A DNA stretch of 64,000 bases from Schistosoma haematobium. Its lineage: Eukaryota; Platyhelminthes; Trematoda; Strigeidida; Schistosomatidae. The stretch covers positions 8,861,458 to 8,925,457 of the forward strand of contig NC_067202.1 of the NCBI RefSeq assembly GCF_000699445.3. The letters are read 5' to 3'. Shown piece after piece: positions 46,615-58,900 of this stretch (position 1 is its first letter; each line of letters starts with the position of its first letter). The notes under the pieces were generated by a model. It was not told where the DNA came from and searched no databases. It saw only the letters and a program-made list of their open reading frames with translations. Made by a program: the position numbers and the translations under genes.

Positions 46615-49600
46615 GTGCGATCGTTACCAGTTTTTCGACCAAAAAATAGCCGTCGAAAAGTTAACTGGTCTTGTTTTAGTTGGAGAGACGTTCAGCAACC
46701 ATTGTTCTGAAAATACAGGTAAATTGATACAATCATATTGACACGTAACAGATGCGAAAACAACAAATCCTCCAACGAAAAATTACATTTCTTCCCTTCA
46801 GAAGTTTCATTGTAATATATGTCAATTGAAGATGGATAATGCAGTAGATATGGTATCTTTCACAAAAAATGTTCTATGCTAACGATTATTTTTTCACTCC
46901 AGCGGGAACACTTCAAAAGTGAATGGCATATCTGCAATATAAATCGATCCTTACGTGGTTATTGTCCACTAAATTTTGATCTATTCGAAACTTTAAGACA
47001 AGAGAAAATAGAAAATGTTTCGGAAATAAATACCATCGATCAAGTTGGAATGAGTCCAATTAATTCACTGTCAGCAACTATAGAACCAAATATTGACAAC
47101 AATGACTGTGATCATGGTACATCATCTAAAACGGTTACTAATTCGTCACTTACTGCATCGTCACATAAGCAGATGTTATTTTTCCGAAATTATAATTCAG
47201 AAATAGTTGGAATAAATCGTTGTGTTCTATTTACTAGGAAGGTAAACAGTTTTCAGAATAATAATGATGCTAACTTTATTCGGTATGGTATATATATACT
47301 TAGACACATTTGCAATACGTAATTGTGCAGCGATTCGGAAGTTGACATTACAGCCACAAAACCAATTTATTTATTTAAACACATAAACGTTATTACAAGG
47401 AAGCACCAAATATGCGCCACACTTTGTCATTCGATTTTTGTGAGGGCTAGAATACTGCTTGGTCGCTCAAACCAAAGCAGGTGGTTTCCTTAAGGAGTCA
47501 TACCCCGAGCCTTTGAACTGAAGGTCTAATCCACAAGCCAGTGGAACAACTTTAGGAGATGCAGTCTTGTGGTAGCCGGTAACCAGCAGTAGGATCATAC
47601 ACCATTTGTTCCTTCAAAGTCCTGGAGCCCATGTACACCATTGGTTTGAAATCAGGGTTTTCCAACTGTCCTAGGTAGATCCTCCATATCCATCAACTCG
47701 GTCAAAGCTCCGGACATTCGTTTTTCGTTCTCAATTTCCTAAAAAACACCCTTGTCGCAAGAAGGCAGTGAGTGGGACTTCCCTGTCAGTGGCTGTATAC
47801 TCATGGCTATGTGAGAACATTTCGAGAGATAGAGCTGACTCTGTCCACCCTCGGCCGTACCAGGGCATTTAGGGGCAATTGAACCAATCGTGCCAGTAAT
47901 CAAAATTAGGATAAAATTGCATTTTTCATAACAATATACTTTATTCTCTCGCGTTTCTCGTAGTGTAAATGCGTATAAATGAGATTTGCGAGTCTTAATA
48001 ATTTTAAATAGGCACCTACGTACATTTAGACACAAGTGTTACTAACGGGCCTAAGCGAAAGGGCAAGTTACTACAATATCGAAATGGAGTACTCTGTCCA
48101 TTTCATTAAGAACCAAATCTAGATAATGACAAATCGCTACTACACGTCCGACACTTATCTTTAGTAATGTACCTTTCAAATTTATTAGTTACAGTATGAC
48201 TGAATGCAACTTCCTTTATCAATAAATCTGTGGAGCAGGTTTAGCACTTGATCTTAGATAACTGAAGCAGTTCACAGTATTTTAGCTTGGTGTTGTTTCT
48301 CATTACATTCAGACTATGCCTTTAACAATGGATGAGTTGCTGGGATCTGTTTCGCGTGTTCGACAAAGTCGGAAATGGGCTATTCTTCTTTATTCTGGAG
48401 GTAAATTCGCTGGTGGCATTTTTGATGGGTAAGTTACCTTGAGGTTGGTTTTTTAAACAGAATTTGGGAGAACTTTAAAAAGCTGCAGTTATATTTATCT
48501 TCTACAGTTTTATATGTCGTTTATAAAAAATTGCATCATAGTTCCATTATCCAGTTTCCTTACAATGCTAGTAGTATGCGCACCAGTTACTATATTTTAT
48601 AGGTAATTGGAGTGAGCAGCAGTACTCAATGTTGTGTATATCATAAATTCCGTGATCGGTCTAAAACGTACTATTAGCTGCAAATAAACAGGCGCATGAA
48701 GAAAGGAGGACGCCGTAGGGGGATGTGGAGGCAATGCATAGTAATTAAGTTCCCAATTATGTACGAAGCAATTGCTTTTCTGTACAAATACATCTGCCAC
48801 AGTTTAAATAAAAGCCTTGACGTTTGTACTTCACCGTGCGTTTTCTACGAAGGTTCGTTGATTGTATAACGGGCTATGTATTGAAGATAGTATCTGTGTT
48901 ATCTAGAATGCGATCATCAGCTAGCTATCAGCCCACCGAAAAGTATGGATGAACATTGGCTGCAATTGCATGACGCCACGGAAATAGTGAGTGAAGTCGC
49001 TTGTGGCTTCGCAAAACGTCCCGCTTATAAGCATTGAGTTTCTCCAGGCTCCTTACACTTCATTGAAGCACGTCGGTCTACCCCGGGTGACCGCAAGGAA
49101 CTCCAACTCCTGAGGCGCCACAAATCACCAGGTCCAGATGACTTACTTCTGGCTCTTTTTAAAGATAGTAGCGACTTTCTGGTTAGGGAACTGACTGAGT
49201 TGTTTACAAAGGTTTTGCAATTAGAAAGTGTTCTAACATCATGAAACTAGTCGATAGTTGTACCTATCTTTGAAAAGGGTTCACATTGTTTCTGCAACAG
49301 ATTCGCTATGATCGATTGCAGCTTCTCGTAAAGCTGATCATTATCGTCGTCATTGCTATCATTGATGGGTGCATAATATTTAGTAACATTCTCCGTTTTG
49401 AAGGACGTTTTGATGGTCCCAGATCCATGAGATTTCCATCCTATGAGTGTTTTTTATGCTCCTTTGGACAGCATTAGTGCAACTCTCTGAGTGTGCGGAG
49501 CATTTTCTTCCTCAAGACCAGAGTAGAATAGAATCTCTCGAATCTAATATTTTCTGTCCAACTTGGATTCAATGAGTTTCACTTATTCTGAGAATCACCA

Positions 49601-52600
49601 AGTTGTATTTCCTCATTTTGTAGCTATTTGATTGGTCCTCTCAGTATCCTACATTGCCCGGACGTTCCATGTATTTAGAAAAATTGTTGCTCTGTGACTT
49701 CAACTCAGTATCGTACACAACCATGATCCTGTTTTTATAGCTTTTTTATTGGTGCCATCAATTATGAAACAATTTTTGATTATAGCCTCAAGTGTTCTGC
49801 TAAAACTGTGTATACAGACGATTTTCGGAAATTTATCTGATCATCTAGTCAGTGAATTGGTAATCGGAATGCCCATGAAATTTCACGCGTTTTAAGTTTT
49901 TATCATTGCATGCAGGCTTAAAGTTTTCTTGAACCCAAATTAATGTTATAGAGTAAAAGTAAATCAATTAATTTTCACCAATCAGTACTATTCCGAATAT
50001 GTTTGTCATTATATTTTTTCACTTTCAAAGAACAAACGAGATTGTTCATAAAACTTTGCGCAACTATACAGTACGCGCTAAACAAGGTGGTGGTCAATCA
50101 TCTTATGATTCACAATGTGGTGGTCTTGGCGGAGTGAAATCAGCTGGTGCTAATCTTCGACGTCATGGTGAAGCAACTATTCGTAATGTAATTATCGTTA
50201 ATAATTATTATTGCGTCACTGTTTTACATACCCATTTCTTGGTGATTATGATGATTTCGATATAATTACACGATTACGAACTTGTCAAGTTATTGAGATA
50301 GCATACAATAATCTGTTGTTACCGCTTACAAAGTAAAGGAAGATAGCAAAGAACTGGCTTGTATCTGAAGAAGTTTATGTTGAGTGCTTTGGTCTTTTTA
50401 CTTGGTCAGTCAGGTATATTGACCGAAGCGAGAAAATCAGCATTGAAATCATATGATAATAACAAGACGCAATCGCCTATTGGTTAGAAGATTTGGATTT
50501 AAACCTATGAGTTGTAGATGCATCTAATTCAGTTCAGGTGACTACATGTAGTGTCACTTTCCCTTACACTATGTGTGACTTAAAGCTAATTACATTAGCC
50601 TGTACTTGATTGTTGAGTTGCATAAAAAATTCAAATCATGATAAATTAGTGAGACATATAATCTCAGTTCCAGTGAGAAACCGTGACCAGTGGGGTTCAA
50701 CCATATCGGATGTGAAGCAGTTACCCGCTACCGGTAACGGTAGATGACTGCACCATGTTGCGAATTGATTTAAACTGATTGAAGAATTTGTACTCACTAC
50801 GACACCTGAAGGTTTTGGGTTCGATCCCGTGTGGGATCGTAAATGAGCATTGCTACTGAATAGCTGCTTTGTTCAATTCAATCCATTTTAAGATAGCTTA
50901 AATCATAGATTGATTTTAGCTAGAGACAGCCGTTCAAAACAAGGGAGTACTGAAAAGCTTTTATGTCCTAGTGAGGGACTCATCTGAGGTACGCATCTAT
51001 GACTCCAATTGAGGCCGAATCTGAAATCCTCAGATCCAGCGGTGAACGTATCACCTTTATACTACTAAGTTATCGTGTGTCAGTGAATCATTGGATGCTT
51101 TTTCCATTTCTCCTGGTTATTAGTTCCTTTCTAAGATTTTCTTCTAAATTTTTTTAGGAAATAAGTGATCTTTTACATAACAAATGGCGTGTTCTGTTAC
51201 AATCTTGCCAGCTGATATTTTTGTGGTCTCCCAAAGTACATCGAAGTATATTTTTTAATCCACCTGTATCATCCTCATCTGTGCCATCTAATCATAAATT
51301 TACCGGTGATAATTTGAATGAATCAACTGACTATTCTTCGATTAATTCCAGTTATCGAATTTCCTCACCTCTTGTCCCAGATTCATTAGCTTCAAAAGCT
51401 TGTGACTGTCGACTTGGAATGACAATAGATGATCCAAGATTACGCAGAATACCTTGTCGTAGTAAACATATCACATATTTACACGTAAAAGAATTACACA
51501 AAGAATTGTCAACTTTTGATGTTTATGGTAAGATACACGAAACAATTTGTTTTATCCCCGATAACTTTATTTTATTTGAGTTTAGTATTTTACATGATCA
51601 ACTTATTAAATTGGATTGATCAACCACTGTTGACACATTAGGTTTTTTTGTTCGGTTTCTATTATAATAAGACCATAACTTTATTTGGTGATAGTATATG
51701 ATGCCATTCAGCTCGTTCATCTCATTCATTTTACGACTGTTTAGCTGAACATTCACATATTGTAGTGTTTGCGTTTGGATAATATGGTCAGATAGGATAC
51801 TCGTTGATTCAAATATCAAAGAATTATCTGATAAGTTATAAAGTTATAACAACTATTTATTGTCTACGTCAATAATAAATGTAATAATTCTGCTCTGTCT
51901 TATTTTCAACCAGTAAATTGTCCAATATTGTTTTAATAAGTAGGAGTATGTTAATCAATTGTTGTCTGAGTGTATGATGTAGTATAGATGACTTTGTGGA
52001 ATTGTAATTGTTTTTAACGGATATGTAGGCAAAAAGACAAGCGTCGATAAGGATTGTTTATTATCAAGATAACTTCATTATCATAACTGAATTCTTCTGA
52101 ATTATAACTATAATTCCATCGGACACATTAAACATATTTTGCCTACTACTGTCAAGGTGTCACTTGCTGGGTTCAACCCACTGGATTGCATATTTTAGAC
52201 TTATTTTATCCGGTTTATCAGTATCGATTAGTGTCTCTAAAGAATATTTTTACTAGTGCTTGGTGTTTTGGAGTCAGTTTGTTGTGAATTAACTGTGGAT
52301 AATTATTTGTTAGTCATAAAAAGAATGAAGATTGAACGATTAAGTTTTAAGAAGATCTATACTGAGTAATTGATTTAATGATTAGACCATTAGACTTTTA
52401 ATCAATAGGTCACATATTCAAACCCCCATCTACCTATTTCTCCTCGGACAGCTAGCTATTTGTTATCATTAATAGTTTGGCTTCAGGCCCCAGTTACGTA
52501 ACCGTGTCACATTCTTTGTTTCTACTCATCGAAATAAACTTTTTATCTGTAGCGTAAGTAATAAAGAATAAAATACGACTTTTTACTTGTTCCCTGTTCT

Positions 52601-52870
52601 CACCATCATTATCTTGTTCTTTTACTGCACTTTTTGAACAGATCCTGATGCTAATCTGGAGTTTCTCAGTAAATCAGGTCGAAATCAATGGCGCAAATTA
52701 TCTGAAAGCGGTGATGAAACTTTGTTAGAAACTAAAAGTGGTCGATTAATTTACGGTAAGCATTTTCTTTCTGTAGATATTACTAATGAGTAGATGTTTA
52801 TCAGTTATACTAATTGTTCCTTATAACTTAAGTTGCAGCTTATTTTTATACTATTACCGACAATTACTGG

Positions 52871-52932
<62 letters not shown>

Positions 52933-55900
52933 TAATAATGGTGATAATCATACTAAGTGGTTTGTGATTTCGAAGAAGAGTTATTCTGAATTAATGCGTA
53001 TCTTTGTAATATTGTGGTTAATTTCAAACTATATTAGCCAGGATTTTGAAGCATTGTTCATTTTCATAAACTAACGTTTATTTATATAATTAGAAACAAT
53101 CGTGTGATATTAGAAAATGCTTGAGTCGATCACAAAATTATTAATAATTCATACATTTATTCAATTAGGTTAAGAAAGAACAATAATATATCGAGGCGTG
53201 TTATGTCTTAATCAACTAGAGATAAATTGACATCATCTGGAATTCATCTGTTTCATTTTCTAATTCTCTGTTTAAATGTACAATTGTAATGAAAATCTGA
53301 AGGTTGGACTGTTGGCGAGACTATAATTCATGGACGAATCAATGAAATTAAAGGTAGTTAGTCCTGGTTGTCGGCGCCAAATTCATTCATCCATATGATT
53401 AAATAGCAATTCAGCATTATATCTGATGCCAGTTCGTGATAAAAACTTTTATCCCTTATCCCTAACTTTAACTTCCAACTCTAAATCTTTAATTTCTCAC
53501 ACTGATTTGTAAACCTCTTTCGACCCTAGTAAGTAGGCGAATTTTCTCCAGGTCACTCTGGGGTTTCTTGAACTTCATGTATTAATTATAGTCTCGCCGA
53601 ACTGTTCATCATCGATTACGTTATCATCATTTCGTCGACATATATGAACACTGTCTAATAGTTCTAAATTTCTGCTTCATTAAAATAATTTTATTGCTTT
53701 TTCCAAGCTGAACTATAATTCACGATGAAAAATAATCTCATATTAAGCTAATCTCAACAAAATTTTCAACCAAACGTTTATTTTTTGTTGCTCACTAGTG
53801 ATTGATTTTCTAATGAGTTCTTGAATTTCTTATAAGAAGTTGTAACTGATAAAACCCAACCATACCGATAGTGACTCATCTTTACCCACCATTAGTACTG
53901 GATAATGTATGTCGTAATCACAAGCTTGTTGAGTTTTAAAATATAGATCTATTGGGCTTCACTGAAACTGATATTATTGTAATCAGTTGGAATCGCCACA
54001 ACAATATTGTTTCATCCTTTTCACATCTCAGTAACATTATAACCCTTGTAATGTAGAAATACTACGTAATTCACATCTACTCTTATTGGTCACTTTGCCT
54101 CGTAAAATGCTATATATACTGTGATGTTCATTCATATAATTGTCTTTTCTTGAAGGTCCTGTATTCTCTCTTTCCTTATGCATGTACGACTGTCTTCGTT
54201 GTATATTAGTCATTTAGTATATCTAGTTTCATTAGATTCGTCTTCATATTAAAGAAATATTCCATCTACTGATCTTTAATTTCGACTCTAATATTGCAAA
54301 AATTGTAATAAGACCAAGTGACTCCAATTTAGTAGTTTGAAGGCGATGCGGTCTCGGCGAGACCTGAAGGTCATGAGTTCGATCCCATGTGTGTGTGCAT
54401 GTGGTCGTGCACGAACAATAATGGTGTGGCATTGGGTCAGGATGAGACAGCCTCTCAGTACTTCTGTTTTTTTAATAGTTTTCCAGTGGATATCACTCCA
54501 ATAACGAAACCAATTTTAACCTAATAAAAGCTGAAGTACGTGGCAAAAAAGCCTTAAACTAGATCAAAAATTTCCGTTTATGTCTTTTGGGATCATTGTC
54601 GCCACTCAAACTAGTTAATTTACCAAATGGAAATAAAATCACATACAAAACACATGTTATACTTAAAAAGGGATTTATTTAAATCACATGAGAACACCTA
54701 AAAATACGAAAAAGGAATCAATTTTTTTACTGATAAAAATGCGTTATTTTTCTTTTCTGTTTGGATCCGGCTCATGAGCGTACTTGCTCTCATGTTTTTC
54801 CGTTCAGTCCTATGAATGTTTCTGATTCTTATATTACTAAAGTAACTATCAAATAGTTTTAATTTTCACCATGAACTGACACTATCTAAAGCGGGGTTGA
54901 AAAACAGAATTACTGGATACCTTTTGTCCCGGTTCAAAATTTCCCAGTAGTTTAAATGTATCGTACTCAATGACATAAAACTCTTACTTCGATCTCCGAA
55001 TGATGTCGAAACACGGTTTTCAGTTAATGTCGATTGTGTTGAAAATTAACTTTATATTGAGCAATCTACAAATTCTTTATTTTAATTATATGGTCGGTTC
55101 TGGTTTGTTAAGTATCTGGCTAAAAAAATATTGTGGGAGACGACATTTAGATTTATTTTTGGGAAAACTTACTGTTTTTCTCACACAGCTATACCTAATG
55201 GTGTAAAAGAAGATATGTATAAAGTACATTATCACATGACGGATCGTTTTTTGTTTTTACGTCTACGGGTAGTCTCTGTCTACACATCTGACAGCAGTAC
55301 GGAATTTCAAAACAGGTCGTTGGTTTTGCTCCAAGATTGAATGAAATGGATATTATCATATTAGTCAGGGATTTCATCAAACTAGTATAGCTTAAGCCAA
55401 CTTAAAAACAAATTGGGGGTTATTTTTGTGATCTTAATTTCTTTTGACAGTACAATTCACTTATTACCTGCCGATTTATAAATTTTCAAACTTATTGTTT
55501 AACTGAAGTTTTTACCTTGCTACTTAAAAATCGACAGTCGAATTTGTAAATAATTACTAGTTTATCCGATAAAAAGCCAAACAGATCATAAAAACTTGAT
55601 TTTATAAACTGTAAAGTTGCATCACTCCCATCCTCATTTGGTAAACTCTCAATTTAACGAAAGAGGCTCATTATGTCGTTGAAAAAGGATGAATACGATT
55701 TTTTGCGAAGGAAGAATTTTTTTTCGACGGTTTCATCTACATAAGCTTTACAATCGTACTTATAGTTAATTTGTCTGCTAACAGTACCAGTCTATAATAG
55801 AATAACACGGTGTTGAATAATATGAAAACTCTTAAGTGATAAGCTTCGTCCATAAAGAGTGAATCGGGTTTCATTTATGCTTCAGTGGGAACAAGTTTTG

Positions 55901-58900
55901 AAAGTTCGCATACTGGACATTCCAGGTTGTCTTTCTGTATATCGAGCTTTTTAGACAATCATTAGCTCTCCTTTTGAAAAATGTTATCTAAGAAGTAAGA
56001 TTCTGAATCCAACTGAGATTTCATCTTGAACTTAATCGATTGATGTCAGGATGTTGTTGAAGTTGGTATTTTGTCACAAATGATGAATGTATAATCTATC
56101 TCTTTTATATGTAGGATCTGTCACTCGCTGGTCTATGTATAGTGTTTTCGAGATCGCCAATGAAATAGTCAAATAGGAGTGGACCAAGTGGGTGACCTTA
56201 TCACTACGCTGCCAGTTTGTCTATATAACTCATTATAAGATTTAGATTGGACGCAGAGTTTTCTGTTTACTCCCATTTTGTTGTGATAGACTTTTCCCAC
56301 TCCTACTTGACTATTTCATTGGCGATCTCGAAAACACTATACATAGACCAGCGACTGACAGATCCTATATATAAGATCTCCACATCGTCTCTGTAACACC
56401 TCCGTATGACTATTTTGAACTTCAGTGGGACAAAATATCTCGGTAGTGGGTAGTTTTGGGGAAGATAGGAGTGCAATCTATCATAGTGATCAATTTACTG
56501 GTCAAAACATTGTTGTGATGTTGCTAGCATCCATTAACATCACCTGCTAACTCATAAACCTTTAGGAACCTCCACATAAAAGGCGGTGTCAACTATTTAC
56601 TCTTCGTTAAAATTTCATGGCGGACAACACCAATATTGTCAAATAAACATCTTGTTTTTATTAGATGGGTCATGAATATCATTCAGAAAAGATAATTATT
56701 TCTTGTGTATGACTTATGTTTAGTTCTTTAATTATAGCCTTATTTCTCCTGTTTTCATCGCTTTATTTTTTAGGTCCACTTAGCCTACTGGAAACTAGTC
56801 CTAAAAAGAATTTATTGTCATCAAGTTCAGATAATTCTGATTTGTCAGATTGTGTCAGTTCACAAGACGATACTGATGATGATAGCAATGATGATCGAGT
56901 GGAGCAGATTATGAACTCAGAAAATAATATTAGGAAAACCACAGAAACTGTCAGGAAGACGAAACCAAACAGTCAATCTTCATTGCTTTCGACTTCCAAC
57001 GATTCTGAAAGTAATGATGTCAAAGCAGTGACTGATAATTTCGAAGGTTTGTTCCGACTGTTTACGTAATGCGTCTTTATACTTTGAGATTATATGCGTA
57101 ATATTTTCTCACTGAAGCAAATTGTTTTATTTGGTTCGGTATCGACTGAAGGATAATTAAAATCCAGTGTGTCGTCTTTATCATCTTCACTATCATCGTC
57201 GGTGGGTGTGTAGCAATGAATAACATTGATTGTAACCTTTCCCTTCTTTCTTTTGAAGGATATTATGACAATCGCGGAGCACTGGATTCCCCATCCTATA
57301 GGCACTTTTTGTACTTCTCCGGGCAGAATCAGTGCGAATCCCTGTGTATGAAGCACTTTCTTCTTCGTGACTTGAATACGACATTTTTCCTGAAGTTAAT
57401 TTTTTTCTGTTCAGATTGTGTTTAACGAGTTTCATTTATTCCAAGTAGAGCTTCGTTGTATCTTCTCGTTTCTGTCGATATTCGAGTGAATTTCCTGGTT
57501 CCTCACATCCGAACATTTCATTCCCCTATATTTATTGTTGCCTTGGTTTTTAAGAGGGGGTTCTGGACACGTGGTTTCCAGAGGTTCGCAGCTCTCCTGA
57601 AAAGCGTCATAACTCTTGTATGTGAAGACCCTTCAACTCCCAGAGCAGATTTTTGCTTGTTAAGTTGGCTTTATCTGGTTAGCGTTTTTGTATTGTGGTT
57701 CTCTTCTACGAGTTAGGGTTATTAACCATAATCCAACCCTTCCCCTTTGCTCGAACTCGGGATCCTCAGTAATCCTTGAAGAGGAATAGTTCTGCATATT
57801 TTTACTGTGTATTTATTAGATATTCGGTTATGATATTTTATAACACTCATATTGTAAGCTTCCATTTCATTCATAAACTGTTTTTGTATTATTGTTAATT
57901 CATTGTGTATCTATTATTCGGCTTTGTATCATGTAGGACCACCTAGTCACATATCTACTTTGGTCTGATCAACCGAGTAGTATCGTTAGCCCTCACATTT
58001 AGAGTGTGGCTCTTACTAGGTATCTGGTGAATGAGTTAATTAAAAAAAGTGGTGCGTTGTTGCCGTATAATTGATGCATATTAACCTGTGCGCTTCTGAA
58101 TCATGGCACGATAAAATAATAGAAGCTGAATTGATTGACCACTTTCGTGTTCTAATTGCGCTTTGGGAATATAATTTACGCAAATCAGCAGGGGTTAAGA
58201 TATCCGAGTATTGTTGGTAATCATTTGTATTATTGCTTAAAGTGGTAGGCATAAATCGTGTTGGAATACTTGTTTCCGACTTTAAGTATAATCGATCTTA
58301 CATATTCGTATATATTCCACTGGTTAATTCTTCGAGTACGGTTAAATCCATTCCTATTCGAGCAATCAAGCAATCGAATACGCGTTGGATGGAAGTCAAT
58401 TTGTATTAGGAGCAAATTAACTCAACAGATCACACCTTAGCAATCAAATCAGACGCAGGAAACGAATGTGAATGAATTGATTGTGTTTTGAATATCACTA
58501 TAAATGTGAACATAAGTAGCAAATTATTAACCGACTGCGTCTACAGCAAATAAGAGGATGGATAAAAAAAATACTAGATATGTAAATAGCCGCACACATA
58601 TGGGGATATACAATATAACAAATATCGTTACAATAAAACATGTAAAGGTCACACAACAGTGTACCATATCACTTCACGATGCAATTGTTTATTTGATAGA
58701 GTTTGTAATTCAAATGTATAATAAGAGTCACAATAGTTCACTACAAACGAAATCCTCACAATTGGGTAATGTGAGAAGATTGAATTTATAACCTCTCTAG
58801 TTATCTAATGTATTGATAATTACTTGAATCTAATGTAGATATAGAGTTTAAAAATTCATTGGATATTTGCAAAATAATGCTTTTGTTATGAGTAATATCC

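Noticed and set aside
46876..47322. A 148-codon frame starting at ATG 46876 as a free-standing gene
   Set aside because: The first nine codons are intronic and the last 27 follow the donor at 47242. The middle is ANKZF1 exon 4.
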